A DNA stretch of 10,366 nucleotides. Source: Eshraghiella sp964576255. Its GTDB lineage: Bacteria > Bacillota > Clostridia > Lachnospirales > Lachnospiraceae. Each line of letters begins with the position of its first letter. Positions within the stretch are counted from its first letter, which is position 1. The translations under genes and the position numbers were made by a program. Shown here piece after piece: positions 1 to 5,823 of this stretch. The stretch lies in assembly GCA_964576255.1 (NCBI GenBank), contig CAZNUK010000071.1, forward strand, positions 1-10,366, given 5' to 3'. A model generated the notes under the pieces. That model saw only the letters and a list, made by a program, of their open reading frames with translations, was not told the DNA's origin and made no database searches.

Positions 1-1
1 A

Positions 2-254
2 CGGGAGTTTGCAGCCGAAAGGCTGAAACTTGAGTTTAACGAGAAAACGCAGATTGCGGGCGTTCAAGGAACGCTACCGCACCGGGGAAATGGATTTTGA
101 AGCGATTAAACGAAGCCTTGCAAGCTATGACGGGCATTTGCGGCATGGTCATACTTGGAAGCTGAAAGCAAAGATATACGGGAACTTTGTATTGACAAAG
201 GCACCCAAAGAGGAAACAGAGTATATTACGGGTGAACATCCCGCGATAGAATAA
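2..254 (+). pseudogene. Broken C-terminal end of a reverse transcriptase (probably DGR type)
   Basis: This is a remnant of an RNA-directed DNA polymerase. In the frame starting at base 2 the sequence reads REFAAERLKLEFNEKTQI, which resembles the stretch just after the RT palm domain (LxLxxNEKTxI). That frame runs into junk and stops at about base 100. The C-terminal signature continues one frame over (from about base 42 to the stop at 252-254): RRLRAFKERYRTGEM, then SLASYDGHLRHGHT, then a basic tail. Helix-rich C-termini with an S-GHL-HG motif are known in DGR and group-II-like RTs. Between the two pieces an intact enzyme would have about 35 more residues, including a GVDFLG-like motif, and these are absent. 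The gene therefore looks deleted and frameshifted as well as cut by the window edge. A short TTG-started ORF from base 30 is possible but would not be an RT. The DGR assignment rests partly on the DUF6273 target gene 32 bases downstream; a retron or group II intron RT is the alternative. Confidence 0.7.
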
Positions 255-273
255 ATGATGTGAAGATAACGAC

Positions 274-280
274 AGGAGGA
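274..280 (+). promoter_or_regulatory. Ribosome binding site that fixes the start of the surface protein
   Basis: AGGAGGA lies 6 bases before the ATG at 287. It favours that ATG over the in-frame GTG at 260, which has no comparable site and would put nine non-signal residues before the signal peptide. Confidence 0.85.
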
Positions 281-286
281 CACATA

Positions 287-2035
287 ATGAAACCAAAAAG
301 AATTATAAGTTTTCTGTTGGCGTTCTGCCTTGTGGTGGGGCTTATGCCGACAGCCGCTTTCGCAGCGGGAACGGACACAGGAAAGGCCATACAGCTTGGC
401 ACAAGCGGGATCAGCGACCCGACCTCGACGCAGGATAGCAGCGGGACGTATTATACGCCGAGTGATTATGTCTATTTTGGCGTGAATGGCAGCGACCCGA
501 TTAAGTGGCGGGTGCTGGACGCGGACAAGACAAACGACGGAACAACAAGCGGAATGTTCCTGCTGTCGGAATACCTGTTAGCAAGCGACGTTGTGTTTGA
601 AAGTGCATACAACAGCAACGATAACGACGGACAGGCCAATCCGAATGACTGGCAGTACAGCAACGCGCAAAATTGGTGCAACACTTTTGCGACAAATCCC
701 ACTGTTTTTTCAACGGTAGAACAGGCGGCTTTCCTCGGCGTTGCGAAAACCGATAGTGCCGAGAGTGCTTTGTACTCAAGACCTTGGGGCATAAGCAGCT
801 TGACAGATAATGACAAAGTATTTTTCCTGTCTGTGAGGGAACTTGCAGACTATGTAGGAAATTATAATAAAGCGCCGGGATTGATTGCAAAGACCGGGGA
901 AAGCGGCAGCGCGGGCGAGTGGTGGCTCCGTTCTCCTGACGCGAGCTACACTTACTACGCGGGCACGGTCGAGTCCGGCGGTACTGTGTTACGTACCCGC
1001 GTGGACTTTGTCGAGGCGGCTCGCCCCGCTTTTAATTTAAATCTGGACTCTGTCCTCTTCACATCTGCCGCCGTAGGCGGCAAACAGGGCACGACAGGTA
1101 CTGTCGCTGAAATTTCGACTTCAAATACAGCAGAATGGAAGCTGACCTTGCAAGACAACAACCGTAATTTTTCCGTAACGGAAGACGCCGCCGCAGGAAA
1201 ACCCGGCGATACTATTACGCTGAACTATTCTGGGGCGACTATGGGAGCAAACGAATATATTTCCGTGATTATTATTGACAACGGCAACGCAACGCATTAT
1301 GGGAGAATTACGCAGCCTTCTTCTGACAGCGGAACAGTAGATGTTACAATACCCGCCAATCTTGCCGAGGGTACATATACCCTTAACGTGTTCAGCGAGC
1401 AGTACAACGGCGATAAAAAGACCGACTATGCAAGTGCGTTTGAAACTGTGACGCTTACCGTCGAACATTCTTGGGAGACGGGTTGGAGCAGCGACAGCAC
1501 AGGACATTGGTATGCTTGCTCCGGTTGTGACGATAAGAAGGATTATGCGCCCCACAGTGGCACAGCAGATTCGGACTGCACAACGGCAATGGTATGCGTA
1601 TGCGGTCACGTGATCACCCCCGCGGAAGCGGATCACAGCTATGATGACGACCACGATACCACGTGTAACGCAACCGGCTGCACCGCAGGAGAACGTGAAA
1701 AGATCCACGCATATGGCGCGGATTGGAAGTCTGATAAGGATAACCATTGGCACGAATGCTCTTGCGGAGACAAGAAAGATACGGCAGCACACACTACGAA
1801 GGTTATGAACGCAAAAGAAGCAACCACCTCTGAAAAGGGCTACACCGGAGATACTGTTTGTGAGGTCTGCGGTTATGAGATCGCCAAGGGCGAGGATATT
1901 CCGGTCAAGGCTATGTCTCCCGAAACTGGCGACAACAGCAATATGTTCCTTTGGATTGCTCTGCTCTTCATCAGCGGCGGCGTAATAACCATACTGACCG
2001 TTGTCGACAGAAAGAGAAAAGCAGCAAGAATGTAA
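287..2035 (+). CDS. Sortase-anchored surface protein with DUF6273 (C-type-lectin-like) domain, putative DGR target
   Basis: This 582-residue secreted protein is displayed on the cell wall. Residues 1-27 are a signal peptide (KPKR, hydrophobic core, AFA-A cleavage site). Residues about 40-265 form a DUF6273 domain: YVYFGVN and IKWRVLD near its start, then EWWLRSP (211-217) and ARPAFNLNLDSVLFTSA (245-261). Some members of this fold are known binding domains diversified by DGRs. Residues about 285-393 look like a beta-sandwich (Ig-like) module. Two histidine/tryptophan/cysteine repeats follow (394-423 and 474-502), each with paired cysteines that could bind metal or form disulfides. The C-terminus (544-582) is a sorting signal: SPETGD, a hydrophobic helix and the tail DRKRKAARM. 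PETG replaces canonical LPxTG. G+C and codon use match the RT remnant upstream and not argC downstream, suggesting joint transfer. The ligand is unknown. Adhesion or receptor binding is inferred from the architecture. Confidence 0.85.
   Translation: MKPKRIISFLLAFCLVVGLMPTAAFAAGTDTGKAIQLGTSGISDPTSTQDSSGTYYTPSDYVYFGVNGSDPIKWRVLDADKTNDGTTSGMFLLSEYLLASDVVFESAYNSNDNDGQANPNDWQYSNAQNWCNTFATNPTVFSTVEQAAFLGVAKTDSAESALYSRPWGISSLTDNDKVFFLSVRELADYVGNYNKAPGLIAKTGESGSAGEWWLRSPDASYTYYAGTVESGGTVLRTRVDFVEAARPAFNLNLDSVLFTSAAVGGKQGTTGTVAEISTSNTAEWKLTLQDNNRNFSVTEDAAAGKPGDTITLNYSGATMGANEYISVIIIDNGNATHYGRITQPSSDSGTVDVTIPANLAEGTYTLNVFSEQYNGDKKTDYASAFETVTLTVEHSWETGWSSDSTGHWYACSGCDDKKDYAPHSGTADSDCTTAMVCVCGHVITPAEADHSYDDDHDTTCNATGCTAGEREKIHAYGADWKSDKDNHWHECSCGDKKDTAAHTTKVMNAKEATTSEKGYTGDTVCEVCGYEIAKGEDIPVKAMSPETGDNSNMFLWIALLFISGGVITILTVVDRKRKAARM
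920..1030 (+). other. Putative DGR variable region in the DUF6273 domain
   Basis: The block begins WWLRSP and ends ARPAF (residues 212-249). Between these fixed motifs the residues are D-A-S-Y-T-Y-Y, then AGTV, then mixed residues around S-GGTV and V-DFV. In DGR targets of this family the ends are constant, while positions templated by AAY codons vary through adenine-specific mutagenesis. Here 19 of the 28 codons from 938 to 1021 end in a pyrimidine, and runs such as AGC TAC ACT TAC TAC fit descent from AAC/AAT codons. No template repeat is present in the window, so diversification itself cannot be shown. A non-diversified DUF6273 paralogue is the alternative. Confidence 0.5.
1066..1106 (+). 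promoter_or_regulatory. Tandem GTA-loop hairpins just after the putative variable region
   Basis: Two perfect hairpins stand in a row inside the coding sequence. The first has a 7-bp stem, TGCCGCC (1066-1072) with GGCGGCA (1076-1082). The second has a 6-bp stem, CGACAG (1092-1097) with CTGTCG (1101-1106). Both have the 3-base loop GTA. In the Bordetella phage DGR a short GC-rich hairpin or cruciform immediately downstream of the variable region is needed for efficient target recognition. The first hairpin is in the matching place. The role here is inferred. Confidence 0.45.
1466..1792 (+). repeat. Two copies of an H-W-HW-C-C-KKD-H protein repeat
   Basis: Residues 394-423 and 474-502 of the surface protein align. 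Each has H at position 1, W at 7, HW at 14-15, C at 18, a second C two or three residues later, KKD near 24 and a final H. A spacer rich in acidic residues and with further CxC/CxxxxC cysteines lies between. Similar HWH-C-C repeats occur in wall-anchored Firmicutes proteins as stalk-like modules. Metal or disulfide chemistry is likely but not shown. Confidence 0.65.
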
Positions 2036-2056
2036 CACAAAAAAACTTTTGGTAAC

Positions 2057-2062
2057 AAGGTG
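2057..2062 (+). promoter_or_regulatory. Ribosome binding site of argC
   Basis: AAGGTG followed by G lies 9 bases before the ATG at 2072. It overlaps the in-frame GTG at 2060, so that GTG is unlikely to be the start. The ATG also gives the usual short-type ArgC N-terminus (MKTKIFIDG). Confidence 0.65.
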
Positions 2063-2071
2063 GATAAAATT

Positions 2072-3019
2072 ATGAAAACTAAAATATTTATTGACGGTAG
2101 TGAAGGAACAACCGGATTAAGAATTTATGAGAGATTTGAGCAGAGAGAGGATATTGAGCTTCTTAAGATTTCTTCTGAACTTAGAAAGGACCCGGAAGAG
2201 ATTAAGAAATTTATTAATGCTTCGGATATTACTTTTTTATGTCTTCCGGATGCGGCTGCCAGAGAAGCAGTTGCCATGGTAGAGAATGATAATGTCAGAA
2301 TCATAGACACCTCAACAGCTCATAGAACGGAAGATGGATGGGCGTATGGATTTCCTGAGTTATCTATTAAGCATAGAAATGCCATTATAAACGGAAAAAG
2401 AATTGCAGTTCCGGGATGTCATGCAACAGGATTTATGTCTATTGTATATCCATTGGTTGCAGGCGGAGTTATTCCTAAAGATTATCCTTTATCTTCTTTT
2501 TCTATTACCGGATATAGTGGTGGTGGTAAGAAGATGATTGCTGACTATGAAGCGGATGGAAGGGATGTTTCATTGGAGTCACCAAGAGCATACGGACTCA
2601 CACAGACACATAAGCATCTCAAGGAAATGACTAAGATTCCGGGACTTAAAAGAGAACCAATCTTTTCTCCGATTGTGTCAGATTACTACAGTGGAATGTT
2701 AGTATCTGTGCCACTTCACATGGATACATTAATCCGCAAGCATACATTGGAAGGACTTCATAAATATTTTGAGCAGTATTATGATGGTGAGCAGTTTGTT
2801 AAGGTTATGCCACTCGGTGCAGAGGCAGAATCTAGTGGATTTTTAAGCAGCAACGGATGTTCAGGCTGGGATGGCCTTGAAATTTACTTTACAGGCAATG
2901 ATGACAGAATGGTTATTTCTACCAGATTCGATAATCTTGGAAAGGGTGCAAGCGGAGCAGCTATACAATGCCTTAATATTATGCTTGGCTGTGATGAAGC
3001 GACAGGATTAAATATATGA
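2072..3019 (+). CDS. argC: N-acetyl-gamma-glutamyl-phosphate reductase, short (type 2) form
   Basis: ArgC catalyses the NADPH-dependent reduction of N-acetyl-glutamyl-5-phosphate to the semialdehyde, the third step of arginine synthesis, in the cytoplasm. The protein has 315 residues. The N-terminal nucleotide-binding motif is FIDGSEGTTGL (6-16), typical of type 2 enzymes. The catalytic cysteine is C116 in AVPGCHATGF. SGGGKK and the RFDNLGKGASGAAIQCLNIM stretch near the C-terminus are also family features. No other arg gene is in the window, so argC is separated from the usual arginine cluster here. It lies only 36 bases after the G+C-rich surface protein gene and I see no clear promoter in that gap. 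The downstream Nudix gene overlaps its stop codon by 4 bases (ATGA), so the two are co-translated. Confidence 0.93.
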   Translation: MKTKIFIDGSEGTTGLRIYERFEQREDIELLKISSELRKDPEEIKKFINASDITFLCLPDAAAREAVAMVENDNVRIIDTSTAHRTEDGWAYGFPELSIKHRNAIINGKRIAVPGCHATGFMSIVYPLVAGGVIPKDYPLSSFSITGYSGGGKKMIADYEADGRDVSLESPRAYGLTQTHKHLKEMTKIPGLKREPIFSPIVSDYYSGMLVSVPLHMDTLIRKHTLEGLHKYFEQYYDGEQFVKVMPLGAEAESSGFLSSNGCSGWDGLEIYFTGNDDRMVISTRFDNLGKGASGAAIQCLNIMLGCDEATGLNI

Positions 3020-3510
3020 TAAACTTATTCAATTTTGATATGAAGGATTATACTGATGATATGCCTTTAATTGAGCGTTATGGGGTTAGAGCTATAATCA
3101 GACGTGATGGACTTTTAGCAATGCAGAAAGACCGGGATGGAATCTACAAAATTCCCGGTGGTGGCGTTGAGAAAGATGAAGATTTAATTAACGCTTTAAT
3201 TCGTGAGGTCAGAGAAGAAACCGGACTGATTGTTAAGAAAGCATCAATAAAAGAAATTGGAGAAGTTATGGAAATCCGTCGTGATAACTTTGAAACTGAC
3301 AAAAAATACATAGCGCATTCTCTTTTTTATTTCTGTGATGTAGAGGAAAAAGTGGTTGATACTGATATGACAGCTAATGAAATTTCTCAGGGATATGTTC
3401 CGGTATGGGAAAACCTGGATGTGATTATTGCCAATAATGAGAAACTACAGACAGAATTTTGGACTATAAGAGACACACAGTTTTTGAAGTGGCTGAGGGA
3501 TAATTCTTAA
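3016..3510 (+). CDS. Nudix hydrolase
   Basis: This cytoplasmic enzyme of 164 residues should hydrolyse a nucleoside diphosphate linked to another group. The Nudix box is complete at residues 49-71: G49, E55, then REVREETGL (63-71), matching GX5EX7REUXEEXGU, with the glutamates that bind magnesium (E64, E67, E68). The substrate cannot be told from the sequence: housecleaning of oxidised dNTPs, NDP-sugars or ADP-ribose are all possible. The start ATG overlaps the argC stop (ATGA), with AGGA at 3004-3007 as ribosome binding site, so it forms a two-gene operon with argC. No functional link to arginine synthesis is evident. The box and length are regular and nothing is truncated. Confidence 0.9.
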   Translation: MINLFNFDMKDYTDDMPLIERYGVRAIIRRDGLLAMQKDRDGIYKIPGGGVEKDEDLINALIREVREETGLIVKKASIKEIGEVMEIRRDNFETDKKYIAHSLFYFCDVEEKVVDTDMTANEISQGYVPVWENLDVIIANNEKLQTEFWTIRDTQFLKWLRDNS

Positions 3511-3537
3511 GAAAATCTTAAACATTTTAAAATAGCG

Positions 3538-3592
3538 ATAAGGCACTCCTTATGTTACTCTAAATATATAGAGAACGGAAGGAGTGCTTTAT
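3538..3592 (+). terminator. Long hairpin burying the ribosome binding site of the next gene; possible terminator
   Basis: Fourteen bases at 3538-3551 (ATAAGGCACTCCTT) pair with 3579-3592 (AAGGAGTGCTTTAT), with one G-U pair. A smaller hairpin, CTCTA with TAGAG, sits in the loop. The right arm contains AAGGAG (3579-3584), the ribosome binding site for the ATG at 3594. The structure may end the argC-Nudix transcript, although its T-tract is poor (CTTTATT), or it may block translation of the downstream gene from read-through RNA. Confidence 0.55.
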
Positions 3593-3593
3593 T

Positions 3594-4751
3594 ATGAGTA
3601 AAAAAAATAAAATTATTGTTGTAATAATTGTTCTTGCAATTATCATTCTAACAGTTGGAGTTGTGGTTTTGATTTATCAGTGCGATAAAAATTACAGCTC
3701 TAAAAAAGAAGAGCCAGAACGAGTAATTGATTTTACGATGAATTGTTTTACACTGACATATAGTGGTCCTAATCAGAATTCATATGTAGAAGCAAAGCTG
3801 AATGATTCTGAAGTAAAAGATGTTTTTAAAGAAAAACTTAATCCTAAATATGTGACTGGTATGGAATGGCTTTATTTAGTTGCTGAAATTTGTTCTAATA
3901 TTGAAATAAATATTGATAAATCAGAAGGGCTTTCTAATGGGGATGTAATTAGAGTAAGCTTTGTAGTTCCTCAAAAATATCTTGAAGAATATAATCTGGT
4001 TCTTGGCGAATCTGAGTTTGAAGTAATTGTAAGTGGGCGCCCGGATAAATCTGAATATGATCCTTTTGATGGTATTATTTTTGTTGTTAATAATGATGAT
4101 AATAAATCTATAGGAATGATTAACAGTAATGATTTATTATCAGGGTATGAAATTGATTATGCTTATGATTTTATAGGAGCTGATAATAAACAATTGTCTA
4201 TTGATGAAATACAGTTGAATGATGTCATAACCATATGTTTAGATGAAAAAGTTGCAGATGAGTTGTCTGAAAAAGGGTATGTGGCAACTGTTATGTCTAA
4301 GACTATAACAGTAGAGGAAAATAACATACAAAAAGTTACAGATATATCGGATCTTACGGATGAATTTATTTTAATGCTAAAGAATGATGCTAATGATGTG
4401 ATTTTTGATGTGTACAGTAAATACTCCAATATAACCATTAAGGATATAATGTTTGTTGATGGATGGTTTACAGATACATACAGTATTGGTGAAAATAAAT
4501 TTGTAATGGTTTATCAGATAAATTTTGCTTATGTTGATAGTAACAATCGGATAAAAGATGGAACGATATATCTGGCTCTTAGTACTAATATGATTTATAA
4601 GGATAATAATGGAGGATTAATAATTCTTGGAATACAGAATGAGCCTTATTCAGCAACAACTCTTATAGATAGCAGTATTATGCTTCAGATACAGGGTGAA
4701 AAGCTTGAGGATATAAATGACAGATATCAAGATTATACCAAAATAGATTAA
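3594..4751 (+). CDS. Membrane-anchored extracellular protein of unknown function
   Basis: I do not recognise a named family for this 385-residue protein. Residues 1-6 are basic, 7-29 form a very hydrophobic membrane helix (IIVVIIVLAIIILTVGVVVL), and the rest should lie outside the cell. C30 does not sit in a lipobox. The body is rich in Asp, Asn, Ile and Val with predicted beta character. A segment at about residues 45-145 (FTLTYSGPN, then GLSNGDVIRVSF) and another at about 185-245 (QLNDVITICLDE, then GYVATVMSKTITVEE) share the pattern ND/NGD-V-I/V plus a terminal strand. This resembles the repeated beta modules of zinc-ribbon/YARHG-like Firmicutes surface proteins; that comparison is from memory and tentative. 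It is preceded by the argC-Nudix pair and followed by a terminator shared with degV. The AAGGAG site is inside a hairpin, so expression may be conditional. Confidence 0.75.
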   Translation: MSKKNKIIVVIIVLAIIILTVGVVVLIYQCDKNYSSKKEEPERVIDFTMNCFTLTYSGPNQNSYVEAKLNDSEVKDVFKEKLNPKYVTGMEWLYLVAEICSNIEINIDKSEGLSNGDVIRVSFVVPQKYLEEYNLVLGESEFEVIVSGRPDKSEYDPFDGIIFVVNNDDNKSIGMINSNDLLSGYEIDYAYDFIGADNKQLSIDEIQLNDVITICLDEKVADELSEKGYVATVMSKTITVEENNIQKVTDISDLTDEFILMLKNDANDVIFDVYSKYSNITIKDIMFVDGWFTDTYSIGENKFVMVYQINFAYVDSNNRIKDGTIYLALSTNMIYKDNNGGLIILGIQNEPYSATTLIDSSIMLQIQGEKLEDINDRYQDYTKID

Positions 4752-4757
4752 AAAAGA

Positions 4758-4784
4758 GGAGTATCACATATAAAGTGGTACTCC
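4758..4784. terminator. Bidirectional terminator between convergent genes
   Basis: GGAGTATCAC (4758-4767) pairs with GTGGTACTCC (4775-4784) with one G-U or A-C position and a 7-base loop. Read on the minus strand it is followed by a run of T (complement of 4751-4757), giving a good intrinsic terminator for degV. On the plus strand the following CTTAAAATTTT is weaker. Confidence 0.75.
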
Positions 4785-4793
4785 CTTAAAATT

Positions 4794-5675
4794 TTATTTG
4801 GCTGCCGGTTTTGGCTGACCATAATATATAAGTCCTAATGTACCCGGACCTGCGTGAGTTCCGATACTTGGGCTGATGTCATTAATGATAGTGTTGGTAA
4901 ATTCGGTTTCTTCTTTAACCATTCTTGCAATCTCTTGTGCTTCTTCGATACAGTTACCATGAATAATTCCTACAGGAATAGAGTAGTCAGTATCTTCTAC
5001 AAGGCTTGCTTTCATTCTTTCAACAATAGTTTTAAGAGATTTTTTTCTTCCGCGGGCTGTTCCGTCAGAAGAAAGACCACCTTCGTTATTTACATATAAA
5101 AATGGTTTGAGATTTAAAGCACTACCAACAATGGCAGTAGTCTTGCTTACTCGACCACCACGCTGGAGATGGAACAAATCATTAACAGTAAACTGAACAT
5201 TGATATGATTCTTCATCTTCTCAATGTGGGTTATTACATCATCATATGACATGCCATCTTCCTGTAATTTAACAGCTGTTAAGTATAAAATGGATTCGCC
5301 AAGTGATACACTTAAAGAATCAATAACGATGATTTTGGCATCTGTATATTCTTCTAAAAGCTCTCTTGCAACCATACAAACATTATTATAGCTTCCGCTC
5401 AAAGCAGAAGAGAAAGCAATGTGAATAATATCCTTACCCTGGTCAAGAATAGCACGGAATTTATCTTCAATAACAGCAGGGTTATTAGCCTGTGATTGAG
5501 GAAGTTCTCCATTCTTCATTCTTTCATAAAATTCAGCAGGAGACATATTAAGCTCGTCTCCATAGACTGTATCTCCGAAGGAATAATACTGTGGAATAAT
5601 AGTTGTGTTATATTTATCAATATATTCCTGTGGTAAATCTGAATTTGAATCTGTTGTAATGCAATATTCTCTCAT
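4794..5675 (-). CDS. DegV family fatty-acid-binding protein
   Basis: DegV proteins bind one fatty acid in a deep pocket. In Firmicutes, related FakB proteins present it to the kinase FakA for phosphorylation and entry into phospholipids. The 293-residue length is normal for a single DegV domain. Visible family motifs are TDSNSDLP (8-15), SQANNPA (61-67), AFSSALSGSY (87-96), RGGRVSKTTAIVGSALNLKP (172-191) and GTHAGPGTLG (272-281). The serine in SSALSG and the GTHAGPG motif line the ligand carboxylate site in known structures. The start ATG at 5673-5675 has AAAGGG 6 bases upstream. No fakA-like kinase gene is in this window, so the partner must be elsewhere if this is a FakB. The gene stands alone, with its own promoter and a terminator, divergent from the purine permease. 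Whether it is FakB or an orphan DegV paralogue is open. Confidence 0.93.
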   Translation of the reverse strand: MREYCITTDSNSDLPQEYIDKYNTTIIPQYYSFGDTVYGDELNMSPAEFYERMKNGELPQSQANNPAVIEDKFRAILDQGKDIIHIAFSSALSGSYNNVCMVARELLEEYTDAKIIVIDSLSVSLGESILYLTAVKLQEDGMSYDDVITHIEKMKNHINVQFTVNDLFHLQRGGRVSKTTAIVGSALNLKPFLYVNNEGGLSSDGTARGRKKSLKTIVERMKASLVEDTDYSIPVGIIHGNCIEEAQEIARMVKEETEFTNTIINDISPSIGTHAGPGTLGLIYYGQPKPAAK

Positions 5676-5725
5676 ATTTTGCCCTTTCTTATGTATATTA
5701 AAAGTAAATAGTTAAAAACAGGATA

Positions 5726-5754
5726 ATTATATCATTTGAGTTATATTTTTACAA
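5726..5754 (-). promoter_or_regulatory. Promoter of degV
   Basis: On the minus strand there is TTGTAA (5754-5749), a 17-base spacer and TATAAT (5731-5726), preceded by TGA as an extended -10. This puts the transcript start about 45 bases before the degV ATG. Confidence 0.75.
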
Positions 5755-5762
5755 TATTAATG

Positions 5763-5791
5763 TAGAAAAAAAATTTGACTAATGATATAAT
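5763..5791 (+). promoter_or_regulatory. Promoter of the purine permease
   Basis: An extended -10, TGATATAAT (5783-5791), has a weak -35 TAGAAA (5763-5768) at 17 bases. The start point would be near 5798, after the upstream in-frame ATG at 5794, which supports the ATG at 5824 as the true start. Confidence 0.65.
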
Positions 5792-5810
5792 CTATGAAGA
5801 AAAAACTGGA

Positions 5811-5816
5811 AGAGGA
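5811..5816 (+). promoter_or_regulatory. Ribosome binding site fixing the permease start
   Basis: AGAGGA lies 7 bases before the ATG at 5824. The alternative ATG at 5794 has no such site and would add a charged MKKKLEEEIN leader not seen in the family. Confidence 0.7.
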
Positions 5817-5823
5817 AATTAAC

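Noticed and set aside
30..254. TTG-started small protein of 74 residues as a real gene
   Set aside because: Its sequence is the tail of a reverse transcriptase continuing from another frame, and no ribosome binding site precedes the TTG.
1..2035. Template repeat of a DGR inside the window
   Set aside because: The WWLRSP-coding string and the following block occur once only. Nothing similar lies between the RT remnant and the surface gene.
1121..2038. Long open frame of 305 codons on the minus strand, antisense to the surface protein
   Set aside because: It lies opposite a clearly coding gene with signal peptide and anchor, has no ribosome binding site, and its translation shows no motif. 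G+C-rich codons in this stretch produce open antisense frames.
1995..2060. TTGTCG near 2000 as a -35, or as a Spo0A box, for argC
   Set aside because: No -10 follows at a usable distance, and TGTCGAC misses the last base of the 0A core and lies in coding sequence.
5775..5791. TTGACT as the -35 of the purine permease
   Set aside because: It is only 5 bases from the TATAAT, too close for a promoter pair, and no -10 lies 17 bases downstream.
5792..5823. Purine riboswitch in front of the NCS2 permease
   Set aside because: The leader is about 26 bases, too short for an aptamer, and no conserved purine-aptamer core is visible upstream.
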